Positions 1 through 9,046 are shown, counted from the first letter of the stretch. The stretch is DNA of 64,000 bases from an uncultured Eubacteriales bacterium (GCA_900545515.1 UQZA01000009.1:1-64000); one strand, 5' to 3'. Translations and numbers: made by a program. The notes: generated from the letters alone by a model not told the origin.

Positions 1-35
1 CGTAATTTCCCATCCCTTTTAGACCCCATATGCGA

Positions 36-84
36 CCCCCATAAGAGGCAGCGAAACCAGGAGGCTGCTTCTTATGGGGGTTTT
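36..84 (+). terminator. Rho-independent terminator at the window edge
   Basis: A 17-bp stem (36-52 with 64-80, one G-U pair) carries a short loop and is followed by TTTT. It would end transcription of a plus-strand gene lying to the left of the window. Confidence 0.7.
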
Positions 85-211
85 GCCATGTCCTGGGTGG
101 AGGGCAGATAGACTGTAACCGGGAGGGCCGTTGGCTTCCTCCGGGGCATATGCGTGCAGCCAAGACGAGCACCGTTCGGTTTCAGGGGAGCGGTTGTAGA
201 GTGCGGCGCAG

Positions 212-234
212 GGTGCGTCCAGGAGGCTGCACCC
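212..234 (+). repeat. Copy of an interspersed intergenic repeat (core)
   Basis: These 23 bases match 9148-9170 with one mismatch, and a related inverted copy lies at 57910-57961. The core forms a small hairpin (GGTGC...GCACC). Positions 85-421 otherwise hold no convincing gene: the short open frames there lack ribosome binding sites and show no recognisable motif. Confidence 0.55.
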
Positions 235-421
235 ACGTCTTCGGGTCCATGGAGGTGCAGGGAACCGCGGCACATCCCCATAGGGGTGGCGGTGGCTCGG
301 CTGACGTCGGATCTTTGCTCTGGCATTGAAGAATCCCTTCCCCATCGCACCACGGGCTTCCAGCCTGGGGGTCAAATCATGTGGCAACACAGAGCTTGAT
401 ATAAAACATTTTTAAAAGTGC

Positions 422-450
422 TTGACAATGCTTCAAATAGGATGTATCTT
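422..450 (+). promoter_or_regulatory. Sigma-A promoter of the ABC exporter operon
   Basis: A perfect -35 box TTGACA (422-427) is separated by 17 bp from a -10 box TATCTT (445-450), in an AT-rich stretch just upstream of the ATPase gene. Confidence 0.75.
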
Positions 451-502
451 AATTATAAAGAGACCGCTGGTGTTCTGCTTTTTACAGTATAGGAGGGAGA
501 CA

Positions 503-1168
503 ATGCTGGAAATCTGTGATATTCATAAAATATACAGCAAGGGCACAGCTCAGGAGACAGTCGTTTTGCAGGGTGCTTCTTTTTCCTTTCAGGATGGCGT
601 GTTTTATGCAATCATCGGAAAAAGCGGGTGTGGCAAGACGACATTGCTTCATATTTTAGGCGGTTTGGATGTCCCAGATCAGGGGAAAGTGCTTCTGGAT
701 GGTGTAGATTTATTTGGTCTATCCCGCCGGGAACGAGCGATTTTACGCCGAAGAAGGATGGGTTTTATTTTTCAGTCTTACAATTTACTACAAGAGCATA
801 CTGCATGGGAGAATATTGCGATGCCCTATATTCTTGATGGCAAACGGGTAGACCAGAAGCGCTTGAATGAAGTGTGCTCCACCCTAGAAATCGAGAAGTT
901 GCTGCATAAGTACCCAGTTCAGTTGTCTGGCGGAGAGCAGCAGCGTATCGCGATTGCCAGAGCCATGATTCATAATCCCAGCATCATATTTGCAGATGAG
1001 CCAACGGGGAATTTGGATCCTCAAACCGCAGGTACTACAGTGGCCTTGCTGAAGAAGGTAGTGAAACAGTTCGGAACAACCCTGGTTTTGGTCACCCATG
1101 ATATGGAAATTGCGGCAGAGTCTCAGGAGACCATTCGAATTGAGGAGGGACAAATTGTTGGGAACTGA
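503..1168 (+). CDS. ABC transporter ATP-binding protein (MacB/LolD/BceA type)
   Basis: This 221-residue ATPase powers the FtsX-type permease encoded next to it. Walker A (GKSGCGKTT, residues 39-47), the signature LSGGEQQR, Walker B with DEPTGNLDP and the switch histidine in VTHD are all present, so it should be active. The start is the ATG behind AGGAGGGAGA; the open frame reaches back to a TTG that overlaps the promoter -35 box. Its G+C content is visibly lower than that of genes further right. Proteins of this class drive mechanotransmission-type export or antimicrobial-peptide resistance; the substrate cannot be read from sequence. No two-component system is visible beside it. Confidence 0.9.
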   Translation: MLEICDIHKIYSKGTAQETVVLQGASFSFQDGVFYAIIGKSGCGKTTLLHILGGLDVPDQGKVLLDGVDLFGLSRRERAILRRRRMGFIFQSYNLLQEHTAWENIAMPYILDGKRVDQKRLNEVCSTLEIEKLLHKYPVQLSGGEQQRIAIARAMIHNPSIIFADEPTGNLDPQTAGTTVALLKKVVKQFGTTLVLVTHDMEIAAESQETIRIEEGQIVGN

Positions 1169-1261
1169 GTATATAGAACTGCGAAAGCCGACTGTGCTTT
1201 TGTGCCGAATATGACTTGCAATAAATTGGTTTGTAATCCATAAAGGAAAAGGGGGGTAGTC

Positions 1262-4200
1262 ATGTTCTATCTTGCATGGAGGGGCTTTCGTGGTCAGAAG
1301 CGGATGGCGCAGCTCATGGTGGCAGTTCTTTTAATCTCCTTTTTGTTTTTGACTCTCTCTTCCGTGGTGGCTTCTTCCGTACGTGATTTTCAGCAAAAGC
1401 AGCGGGAGGCGCTTTATGGCCGTCATCAGCTGCTGTATGTTGGGAACCGGGATTTTGCCCGGTCTCTGCAGGAGCAGTTTCCCGGGGTGGAGATCAGCCG
1501 AATTGCGGGAAAGACGGATGGGGGAAAAACCGTTGGCTCCATTTCCGAATCCTATCAGCAGGTAGCCAATCTGACGCTCAAGGAAGGGCGTCTGCCCCAG
1601 GAAGAAAACGAAATTCTTTTGGTGGATCCGGAAAATTGGGATTACCAGGTGGGCGATCAGGTCCGGATTTCATATGAATTTTCTTACATATTTAAACAAG
1701 CGGGTGAGGTTACCCACTCCCTTCAGGACGCTCTCTTAGAGGGACTGAATCAAAACCGGGAGTACTATTTGGATCTGGCTGCGGAACTGTGGGATCCCTT
1801 TGTCCAGTCTGACAGCGGCGCATCTACGCTTCCTGTCCATATGCTGCACCCCATGAATGAGCTGACAGCGGAGCAGCAGGACGAGGCATTTCTCATGTTT
1901 GCAGCTTTGCTGCCGGAATTTGCATTGACCTCCGCAGGCGATCAGCATCATTTTGAAACCAAGGAATTTGGAAAGTTACAAGCGTATTTAACCTCGGGGT
2001 ATTCCAAAACCGTGCTCAACGGGGAGGGATTTGGGGAGAACCAGGGGACCAGTATTTCTGGCGGCAGTCACCTGGTCTCTTCTGAGATTTTTACCACCTA
2101 TACGGTTTGTGGCATTGCTGAATCCTATGAGAATCAATGGAATGCCGGTGGATTGGATATGCCGGACGCCTTTGTGAGAGAAGGGGATTGCCAACAGCTG
2201 TGGGATGCTCTCAGGGCCATAGAAGCAGACCATCCGGAGGTGCGGGCCCAGACCGGTGAGGCAGTTGCGCTGTTTTACCAAGACAGCAAAAGCTTGGAAG
2301 ACCATCTGGAGCCGGTGCTGCAAGCTTATGAAAGCACCTATGGGTTTGCCTATCAACTGAGCGGAACTTCTCAGGAAGGCGGTGGAGCGGCAGACTATTT
2401 GACTGGGCTCGACCCGGAACGTGGCGAGCCGGTGACCTATGGCGTGACGGTCAGTGGTCAGAGGGGGACGATTCGTCTGCAAAATGAGAGATATGAATTT
2501 ACCCTTCAGGACTTGTCTGATCCGGATTTTCGGCTGCCAGGTTTGGATCCCATGCCCCTGGAGCCGGTGACGCTGGAGAGCTTGTACCAGAACAATACCG
2601 GTCCCCTTCGGATCAATTACCTGACGTATCCCCAGGTGGGAGACGCTACTCAAACGGTGGAGCTGCTGCTATCCGGGGTGCTCGTCTGCATGTCCGCTTG
2701 CGCCTGCTTCCAGTTGTACCTGCAATCCATACGGAGGCGGAAGCAAAAAATGGAAACCTTGGTTGCCTTGGGTGCAACCGACGGACAAATCCTGGCTGTG
2801 CTGTTTTTGGAAGTGTGGATGCTTTTGATTTTTTCTGGGGTTCTAGGCAGCTTACTGGGCATGGGCTTGTCCGCATGGGTGCTTCCCCAGGTGATGCATG
2901 TGCCGGTTGCAGTGGATCTGCATCGGCTGCTGCTTGGTTACCTGTGCAATATAGCGGCCGTTCTAGTGGGGGCTATGCTGCCCGCCTGGCAGCTGAGAGA
3001 TGGGAAGGGCGTGCAACGAAGCCTGCGGGCTGCGCCCGGCGCCCGCCCCGCCATGATGGGCAAAGGCAGGCCTGGGTATCGCCAAGTCTGGATGCGCCAC
3101 TGCGCCGTGAATCAGAAGCAGACCCTGCTGCGGGGATTCATTGCCCTGCTGCTGGCAGCCATTCTCCTTTTGCCCTTGTTTTTAAGCCATCGGGCTTATG
3201 GACCGTATCGGGAGAAGGTCACCAATACCGGACGGCCTGATTTTGGACTTTCCCTGCCGTATGCCGCTGCTCCCCGGTATTTGGAGGAAATGACAGGGGA
3301 GATGGAGGTTCCTTGTGAGCGGGCGGAGGCCTATGTTACGGCAGAAAATGTGCTCCTCCACTGTGACGCGCTCCTGGAGCGTAGTCCCATGCTCCAGGCC
3401 CTGCGCCAGGACCCAAGGGGCGGTGAGCTGTTTGTGCAGCCATCGGAGCTGGGTGCTCTGTGTACGTATGTGCGAATAATAGGTGCGGATTGGGAAAGCG
3501 ACCTGGTGCAGCAAATTGTGAAGCAGCTGGGCAATTCTATCAACCAGGAGGATTTTGATTCCGGCAAAGCCTGTGTAGTTCTGATTCCGCGGTACCGCCA
3601 GGCTGGAGAAAGCCCCGTCATGACGGATATCTCCCCATCGGCTCTGTGGGAAATCAGCAAGGACCAAAGGGCAGGAGCTCTGATGACGTGCAGCTACCTT
3701 CCTCAGTACGCTGGGGTGTATGGAGAGGAACATTCTGTTACCTCTGGGATGATGCTTACGCTGTCCGGCCAGACTCAGGTCTTGCGGGGCATGGATGCCC
3801 CCTATCTGGAGGAGACGCTGTATACCACCCAGACGGAGGTGGCTGCTGTCGTTTATGAATTGGAGGCGGCGGTTTGGCCACTTTCGGATACCGGCGGCAA
3901 AGGTGGCATCACCATACTGTCCGGCTATCCCCTGGTCAGCAGCGTATATCCCAAGGCCTCTACTCGCATGAGTGCGGAGCAATCCAAGCACTTCCGGGTG
4001 GCGTCTCAGCTTTTTTATCCGGATTGCTATGGGAAAACGTATCTCGCCCTTTGGCAGGGAGAGCAGGGGGGAGAGGTTTCTGAAGACCTGAAGAAAGTGA
4101 CGGATTTTGCTGCCAAATTTGACTTTACCGTAGAGAACTATGCACTGGAGAACCAAAAGCTGTGGGAGTCCGGCCGGAATGCCAGCGCCGTGGACCTGAT

Positions 4201-4597
4201 GATGGGTCTGAATATGCTGCTCATTACGGTCATGTTGCTGGCCAATCTCATGACGGCGGAAATGGAAGCGGACCGGCGGCGATTAGGGGTGCTGCAAGCC
4301 GTCGGTATGACCGGCGGGCAGTATGTCCTGGGTCAGAGCATCCAGGCCTTCCTCCAGGGCTTGGCCGGGCTGTTGTTGACCCATATCCTGGTGCTGGCAG
4401 TGGTGTGCGCTGGTCTTCTCTTCCAGGGAGGCGGAATCCCTATGCTGTTCTCCCGGCTGCAGCTGCTGTTCCAGGGGTATCATTGGGAGGCCCATGGCCT
4501 TCTGTGCATCGCTGCGCTTGTGCTATTTTGGTCCATTCAGATGTTAGTAATCTGGCCAGTGCTGCGTAAAAATACTGCGGAAAACATAAAAGTATAG
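1262..4597 (+). CDS. FtsX-like ABC transporter permease, two-domain, 1111 aa
   Basis: This is the membrane partner of the upstream ATPase (93 nt apart, one operon). A transmembrane segment at about 16-38 is followed by a large extracytoplasmic region. Three segments lie near 465-574, then one at about 621-641 with a second extracytoplasmic region, and three near 977-1100. This is the duplicated FtsX layout of exporters such as YknZ/LolCE-like or BceB-like permeases. The motifs METLVALGAT and LGVLQAVGMT mark the two FtsX domains. The start follows GGAAAAGGGGGG. The substrate is unknown; MacB-like export or peptide sensing are both possible. Confidence 0.9.
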   Translation: MFYLAWRGFRGQKRMAQLMVAVLLISFLFLTLSSVVASSVRDFQQKQREALYGRHQLLYVGNRDFARSLQEQFPGVEISRIAGKTDGGKTVGSISESYQQVANLTLKEGRLPQEENEILLVDPENWDYQVGDQVRISYEFSYIFKQAGEVTHSLQDALLEGLNQNREYYLDLAAELWDPFVQSDSGASTLPVHMLHPMNELTAEQQDEAFLMFAALLPEFALTSAGDQHHFETKEFGKLQAYLTSGYSKTVLNGEGFGENQGTSISGGSHLVSSEIFTTYTVCGIAESYENQWNAGGLDMPDAFVREGDCQQLWDALRAIEADHPEVRAQTGEAVALFYQDSKSLEDHLEPVLQAYESTYGFAYQLSGTSQEGGGAADYLTGLDPERGEPVTYGVTVSGQRGTIRLQNERYEFTLQDLSDPDFRLPGLDPMPLEPVTLESLYQNNTGPLRINYLTYPQVGDATQTVELLLSGVLVCMSACACFQLYLQSIRRRKQKMETLVALGATDGQILAVLFLEVWMLLIFSGVLGSLLGMGLSAWVLPQVMHVPVAVDLHRLLLGYLCNIAAVLVGAMLPAWQLRDGKGVQRSLRAAPGARPAMMGKGRPGYRQVWMRHCAVNQKQTLLRGFIALLLAAILLLPLFLSHRAYGPYREKVTNTGRPDFGLSLPYAAAPRYLEEMTGEMEVPCERAEAYVTAENVLLHCDALLERSPMLQALRQDPRGGELFVQPSELGALCTYVRIIGADWESDLVQQIVKQLGNSINQEDFDSGKACVVLIPRYRQAGESPVMTDISPSALWEISKDQRAGALMTCSYLPQYAGVYGEEHSVTSGMMLTLSGQTQVLRGMDAPYLEETLYTTQTEVAAVVYELEAAVWPLSDTGGKGGITILSGYPLVSSVYPKASTRMSAEQSKHFRVASQLFYPDCYGKTYLALWQGEQGGEVSEDLKKVTDFAAKFDFTVENYALENQKLWESGRNASAVDLMMGLNMLLITVMLLANLMTAEMEADRRRLGVLQAVGMTGGQYVLGQSIQAFLQGLAGLLLTHILVLAVVCAGLLFQGGGIPMLFSRLQLLFQGYHWEAHGLLCIAALVLFWSIQMLVIWPVLRKNTAENIKV

Positions 4598-4607
4598 AGC
4601 GGAAAAG

Positions 4608-4659
4608 TACCCTGGCATAGCTTCACTTTCGTGATTTGAACTATGCCAGGGTATTTTTT
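4608..4659 (+). terminator. Terminator of the ABC exporter operon
   Basis: A perfect 13-bp stem (4608-4620 with 4641-4653) is followed by TTTTTT, 10 nt after the permease stop codon. Confidence 0.9.
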
Positions 4660-4791
4660 AGGTGCAGAACATCCAGTACATACTCTCGTTTTTGTAAGGC
4701 AATCGAACAGCAGAATGATGGACAACGGAACGGAATTCACATATAGGGGCCGGGAGCGCAGGTTTTGCCTACTTTTTTGCTGTTTTTTACC

Positions 4792-4820
4792 TTGCAATTG
4801 GGGGGCCAGGGAGATATCAT
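4792..4820 (+). promoter_or_regulatory. Promoter upstream of the NAD(P)HX dehydratase gene
   Basis: TTGCAA (4792-4797) and TATCAT (4815-4820) are spaced by 17 bp, 26 nt before the start codon. Confidence 0.55.
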
Positions 4821-4846
4821 AGGCAAAAACCCAAGGAGGGTGGGCC

Positions 4847-5695
4847 ATGAAGACGGAAATTTTGAATCAGGAGGCAGTGGCGGCGTGGCTTCCGGACCGG
4901 GACCCTTGGGGGCACAAGGGGGACTTCGGAAAGCTTCTGCTTCTGTGCGGTAGCGTGGGGTACACCGGAGCGGCGGCTTTGGCGGCTCGGGCTGCGGTCC
5001 GGTCCGGAGCCGGACTGGTGCTTCTGGGGGTTCCGGAGCCCGTCTATACCATAGAAGCGGTGAAGCTGGATGAGCCTGTGGTGTTTCCCCTGGCGGCAGA
5101 GGGGGACGGGTTGTCCCCGGCGGCAGTACCGGAGATTTTGCGCCGTCTGGCGGGCTGTGACGCCTGTCTGGTGGGCCCGGGCCTGGGCCGGTTGCCCGGG
5201 GTCCGGGCGGTGACGGAGGCGGTGCTGCGGGAGGCCCGGTGCCCAGTGGTCCTGGATGCCGACGGGCTGAACGTGCTGGAGGGGGCGGCGGACGCCCTCA
5301 AGGCGCGGAGGGCTCCCACCGTTCTCACGCCCCACGATGGGGAGTTTCGCCGCCTGGGAGGGGCGGTGGGACCGGATCGGATGGCCTCTGCGGCGGCTTT
5401 GGCCCAGACGCTGGGGGCGGTGGTCCTCCTGAAGGGTCACAGGACTGTGGTGACCGATGGAACCCGGGGATATGAGAATCGCACCGGCAACCCCGGCATG
5501 GCCACCGGCGGCAGCGGCGATGTGCTGGCAGGGCTCCTGGTTTCCCTCCTGGGCCAGGGCCTGCCCCCGCTGGAGGCCGCTGCCTGCGCCGCCTGGGTCC
5601 ATGGGGCGGCGGGGGACCTGTGCGCCGGTGCCTGGGGCCAGTATGGCCTTACCCCCTCGGATATGGTGGAGGCCCTGCCCCGGTTTCTGAAATGA
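4847..5695 (+). CDS. nnrD: ADP-dependent NAD(P)H-hydrate dehydratase
   Basis: The enzyme repairs damaged nicotinamide cofactors by dehydrating S-NAD(P)HX with ADP. The ribokinase-like fold is recognisable from GPGLGR near residue 108, LDADGLN, LTPHDGEF and the family hallmark GNPGMATGGSGDVLAG near the C terminus, which includes the catalytic aspartate. At 282 residues it is the dehydratase alone. The NAD(P)HX epimerase (YjeF N-terminal domain) that is often fused in front is missing here and must be encoded elsewhere. The start follows AAGGAGGG. The gene sits alone behind its own promoter. Confidence 0.92.
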   Translation: MKTEILNQEAVAAWLPDRDPWGHKGDFGKLLLLCGSVGYTGAAALAARAAVRSGAGLVLLGVPEPVYTIEAVKLDEPVVFPLAAEGDGLSPAAVPEILRRLAGCDACLVGPGLGRLPGVRAVTEAVLREARCPVVLDADGLNVLEGAADALKARRAPTVLTPHDGEFRRLGGAVGPDRMASAAALAQTLGAVVLLKGHRTVVTDGTRGYENRTGNPGMATGGSGDVLAGLLVSLLGQGLPPLEAAACAAWVHGAAGDLCAGAWGQYGLTPSDMVEALPRFLK

Positions 5696-5833
5696 TCCCT
5701 TACCACTTACATATTTCCAATTCCCCTGGCATAGAGATATACAGCGTGAGAGGACAGGCTGAGGCGTTCCCACAGCGCGGAAAGCAAGGGCCAGGCCGGA
5801 ACTCTGTAGTCCGGCTTGTGGAGGAGGAATATC

Positions 5834-6412
5834 ATGGGAAAACTGCGGATTTGGGTGCTTTTACAGGCGTTGCTTCTCCTCCTGTGGGGGTGTACGTCCC
5901 AGGAGGAGAGCCGGATGGACGACGCTCTGGCCTTTCGGTCGGCGCTGGTGGGAGCGGGAGGCTGCTCCTTCCTGGGGGAGATAACGGCAGACTACGGAGA
6001 CGAGGCCTATACTTTCACCGCTGCCTGTACCACGGATGACACGGGAGCGCTCTCCTTCTCCCTGACGGCGCCGGAAACCATTGCCGGCATTTCCGGTACG
6101 GTCCAGTCCAGGGGGGGAAAGCTGACCTTTGACAGTACGGCTCTGGCCTTCGGCCTTCTGGCAGACGGCAAGGTGAGCCCGGCCACGGCTCCCTATGTGG
6201 TGGCCGAGAGCTGGCGCACCGGCTACATCACCAGCGTGGGGCAGGAGGAAAACGGCCTGCGCCTCACGGTGGACACCTCCCTGGAGGAGAACCCCCTGAC
6301 GGTGGATACCTGGCTGGACCGGGAAAAGGGGATACCCATTTTTGCTGAGGTGTGCTATAATGGCCAGAGAATTCTGACCATTTCCATTTCGGAGTTTCAA
6401 TACAATACCTGA
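5834..6412 (+). CDS. Putative lipoprotein of unknown function
   Basis: A 192-residue protein has a lipoprotein signal peptide (charged start, LLQALLLLLWGC, lipobox cysteine 20) and a mature part rich in beta-type sequence with no recognised domain. A LolA-like fold is possible but unproven. The ATG chosen follows GGAGGAGG; a TTG six codons upstream would place the signal peptide badly. The stop overlaps an in-frame ATG of the next gene, so it is probably co-transcribed with alr. It would be anchored by the Lgt enzyme encoded at 60.9 kb. Confidence 0.75.
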   Translation: MGKLRIWVLLQALLLLLWGCTSQEESRMDDALAFRSALVGAGGCSFLGEITADYGDEAYTFTAACTTDDTGALSFSLTAPETIAGISGTVQSRGGKLTFDSTALAFGLLADGKVSPATAPYVVAESWRTGYITSVGQEENGLRLTVDTSLEENPLTVDTWLDREKGIPIFAEVCYNGQRILTISISEFQYNT

Positions 6413-6423
6413 TGGAGCGAACT

Positions 6424-7599
6424 ATGAAATTACTAAAGCGTACCTGGGCCGATGTGTCTCTGGACAATCTGGCCCACAACTATACAGTCTTGCGGCAGCA
6501 GGTTCCCGCTGCCTGCCGCTTTTTAGGCGTGGTGAAGGCGGACGCCTATGGGCACGGGGCGGTCCCTGTGAGTCACCATCTGGAGGAGCTGGGAGCGGAA
6601 TTTTTGGCAGTCTCCAACCTGGAGGAAGCGGTGCAGCTCCGCCGGGGCGAAGTGCGCAGTCCCATTCTGATTTTGGGATATACCCCGGCGCAGTATGCCC
6701 GGGACCTGGCGGAGATGGACCTGCGCCAGGAGGTTCACAGTCTGGCCTACGCCCGGGAGCTGGAGGCTCGCCTGGTGGGCACCGATTCCCGGCTGCAGGT
6801 GCACCTGAAGCTGGACACGGGCATGGCCCGTCTGGGTTTTTTCTGCCAGGAGGGGGAGCGGGTGCTGGAGGAGCTCCTGACCGTGACCCGGATGCCACAC
6901 CTGGAGGTGGAGGGCATGTTCACCCACTTCCCAGTGGCCGATTCCCTGGACCCGGCGGACGAGGCCTTCACCCGGGAGCAATTCCGGCTGTTCCAGCGGT
7001 TTGTGGCCGGTATGGAGGCTGCCGGTGTGCGGCCGGAGATCTGCCACTGCTGCAACAGCGGGGCCACCATTGCCTATCCGGAATTCTCCATGGATATGGT
7101 ACGTCCAGGCGTGGCCACCTACGGCATCGCTCCCTCTCAGGACCTGGCGGGACGGTTGGACCTGCGGCCTCTTCTGACCCTGCAAACCACCATTTCCCAG
7201 ATCCGCTCCTATCCTGCCGGGGTGCCGGTGAGCTATGGCCGGACTTATGTGACTCCCGCCCCCAGGACCCTGGCGGTGGTGTCCATCGGCTATGCCGACG
7301 GCCTGTCCCGGCAGCTGTCCGGCCGTGTGAGCTTCCTCCTGCGGGGGAGACAGGTGCCTGTGGTGGGTCGGATTTGCATGGACATGTGTATGGTGGACGT
7401 AACGGACGTGCCGGAGGCCCGGGTGGGGGATCCGGTGACAGTCCTGGGGACTGGCGAGGATGGGGCGCCCAGCGCCTGTGGGCTGGCCAGTCAGCTGGGC
7501 ACCATTCCCTATGAGATTTTGTGCTCCATCAGCAAGCGGATTCCCCGGATTTACCTGGATGGAAAGAAGCGGACGGAGATTTTGCAGTATATTGTCTGA
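6424..7599 (+). CDS. alr: Alanine racemase
   Basis: This PLP enzyme converts L- to D-alanine for peptidoglycan. The pyridoxal lysine lies in VVKADAYGHG (K38 from the chosen start), the catalytic tyrosine region reads SYGRTY, and the signature GRICMDMCMVDVTDV is complete. Length (391 aa) is normal. An upstream ATG at 6412 overlaps the lipoprotein stop, but GGAG at 6414-6417 is positioned for ATG 6424. Placement directly before mazF matches the alr-ndoA arrangement of Bacillus and many Clostridia. Confidence 0.95.
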   Translation: MKLLKRTWADVSLDNLAHNYTVLRQQVPAACRFLGVVKADAYGHGAVPVSHHLEELGAEFLAVSNLEEAVQLRRGEVRSPILILGYTPAQYARDLAEMDLRQEVHSLAYARELEARLVGTDSRLQVHLKLDTGMARLGFFCQEGERVLEELLTVTRMPHLEVEGMFTHFPVADSLDPADEAFTREQFRLFQRFVAGMEAAGVRPEICHCCNSGATIAYPEFSMDMVRPGVATYGIAPSQDLAGRLDLRPLLTLQTTISQIRSYPAGVPVSYGRTYVTPAPRTLAVVSIGYADGLSRQLSGRVSFLLRGRQVPVVGRICMDMCMVDVTDVPEARVGDPVTVLGTGEDGAPSACGLASQLGTIPYEILCSISKRIPRIYLDGKKRTEILQYIV

Positions 7600-7771
7600 G
7601 CTTCTGTTTTTTGGGGACTTTACGCAACTTCCGCCCGGTGGAGCATAGGATAATTCGGAAGCGGAAACCGGTATAAATCCGGCGTCTGCGTGGGACAATA
7701 GAATCAGAACCGCGTTACATAGAGAGAAAGCTCGGTGACGCGGGAATGATTTCTCACGGAGCGTGAAGCCA

Positions 7772-8128
7772 ATGGATTCCAATGTCAAACGGGGCGATAT
7801 CTTTTACGCAGACCTGAGCCCGGTGGTGGGCAGCGAGCAGGGGGGAACCCGGCCGGTGCTCATTGTACAAAACGACGTGGGCAATAAGCATTCGCCTACG
7901 GTCATTGCTGCGGCCATCACCAGCCAGACTGGCAAAGCCCGTCTGCCCACCCACATCAACATCGCAGGCAGCAGCGTCGGACTGACCAAGGATTCGGTGA
8001 TCCTCCTGGAACAAATCCGGACCATCGACAAGCGCCGCCTGCGGGAGCATATGGGGCGGCTGGACGAGACCCAGATGAACCAGGTGGACGACGCCATAGC
8101 GGTCAGCTTTGGCCTCCACGGTTATTAA
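7772..8128 (+). CDS. MazF/PemK-type endoribonuclease toxin (EndoA-like)
   Basis: The 118-residue protein opens with VKRGDIFYADLSPVVGSEQGG, the hallmark of MazF/NdoA toxins that cut mRNA at short sequence motifs, and continues with RPVLIVQND and the C-terminal helix seen in EndoA. The open frame extends to a GTG at 7763, but GGAG at 7758-7761 fits ATG 7772. The 172 nt back to alr contain no antitoxin-sized reading frame, so the usual MazE partner is missing next to it. The hairpin at 8153-8191 ends the transcript. Confidence 0.88.
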   Translation: MDSNVKRGDIFYADLSPVVGSEQGGTRPVLIVQNDVGNKHSPTVIAAAITSQTGKARLPTHINIAGSSVGLTKDSVILLEQIRTIDKRRLREHMGRLDETQMNQVDDAIAVSFGLHGY

Positions 8129-8152
8129 AGGCGCTTGTTACGGGTATAAATT

Positions 8153-8191
8153 GCACCTCCCCGGCATATCATGGCGGGGGAGGTGCTTTTT
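8153..8191 (+). terminator. Terminator whose 3' arm holds the next gene's Shine-Dalgarno site
   Basis: A 10-bp G+C-rich stem (8153-8162 with 8177-8186) is followed by TTTTT, directly before ATG 8192. The 3' arm contains GGGAGG, the ribosome binding site of the repeat protein gene, so read-through transcripts would hide that site. Confidence 0.7.
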
Positions 8192-9046
8192 ATGAGTTTA
8201 GAAGGAACCTGGCCCGTCTATGAGGACGGACGCCAGGTGGGTACATGCACGGTGGCCCGGCAGGGCCTGTATCTGCGGTTCGACTGCCGCTGCGGGCCGG
8301 CAGACGGCAGAATTTTAAGGTTGGTGCTGCGAAGCCCGGCAGGGGATGTTTCCCTGGGAATTCCTGCGCCGGAGGAGGGCATTCTGCAATTGCGCAAGGG
8401 AATTCCCGCCAAGCGGATGCCCCAAGGGGACGAGTTTCGCCTGGAGCTTTTGGACTCCCGCCCCAAGCCGGTCCCCGTCCCAGAGCCGGAACCCGCTCCC
8501 ACGCCGGAGCCGATTCCGGAACCGGAGCCTGCCCCCATGCCGGAGCCGATTCCGGAGCCGGAGCCCGCGCCCATGCCGGAGCCGATTCCGGAACCGGAGC
8601 CTGCCCCCATGCCGGAGCCGATTCCGGAACCGGAGCCTGCCCCCATGCCGGAGCCAATTCCGGAACCGGAGCCCGCGCCCATGCCGGAGCCGATTCCGGA
8701 ACCGGAGCCAGCGCCCATGTCGGAGCCAATTCCGGAACCGGAGCCCGCTCCCACACCGGAGCCAATTCCGGAACCGGAGCCCGCCCCCATGCCGGAGCCG
8801 ATTTCGGAACCGGAGTCCGCCCCCATTCCGGAGCCAATCCCGGAACCAGAGGCTGCACCCATGCCAGAGCCAGCCCCAGAGCCTGCACCAGTGGGAACGG
8901 GGGATGCCATTCCGCCGGAGGGATACGTCTATGACCCCGAGGGGCCCTTGCCTGGTCTGGACCGTCTGGAAGCTTTGCGGGCTGTGACGGAGGAGGACGG
9001 TACTGTGAGAATCTTTCAGGAGCCGGAGGCGAAGGAGGGCGGCTAA
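8192..9046 (+). CDS. Pro/Glu-rich tandem-repeat protein of unknown function
   Basis: The 284-residue protein starts with a small domain of about 85 residues (MSLEGTWPVYEDGRQVG...), without signal peptide or membrane segment. Ten 12-residue repeats of the form PEPIPEPEPAPM follow, then a short acidic tail. Polyproline/glutamate tracts of this kind act as stiff extended spacers. The start follows GGGGGAGG that lies inside the preceding terminator hairpin. I do not recognise the N-terminal domain; it is predicted cytosolic because no targeting signal is seen. Repeat number is likely to vary between strains. Confidence 0.72.
   Translation: MSLEGTWPVYEDGRQVGTCTVARQGLYLRFDCRCGPADGRILRLVLRSPAGDVSLGIPAPEEGILQLRKGIPAKRMPQGDEFRLELLDSRPKPVPVPEPEPAPTPEPIPEPEPAPMPEPIPEPEPAPMPEPIPEPEPAPMPEPIPEPEPAPMPEPIPEPEPAPMPEPIPEPEPAPMSEPIPEPEPAPTPEPIPEPEPAPMPEPISEPESAPIPEPIPEPEAAPMPEPAPEPAPVGTGDAIPPEGYVYDPEGPLPGLDRLEALRAVTEEDGTVRIFQEPEAKEGG
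8504..8863 (+). repeat. Ten tandem 36-bp units inside the Pro/Glu protein
   Basis: Ten contiguous 36-bp units without spacers encode PEPIPEPEPAPM and variants (the seventh starts with Ser, the ninth and tenth are more diverged). The first eight are nearly identical at DNA level, which suggests recent expansion by slippage or recombination. Confidence 0.92.

Noticed and set aside
1..400. Three short open frames at the left edge
   Set aside because: No ribosome binding sites, mutually overlapping, and they cover a terminator and a repeat core.
7600..7771. Search for a mazE antitoxin in the alr-mazF gap
   Set aside because: No open frame of sufficient length with a ribosome binding site was found.
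6523..7788. Minus-strand open frame opposite alr
   Set aside because: alr shows full racemase motifs on the plus strand; the antisense frame has none.
8504..8863. Regular 36-bp repeats that could suggest a CRISPR array
   Set aside because: The units are contiguous without spacers and are in frame as PEPIPEPEPAPM codons.
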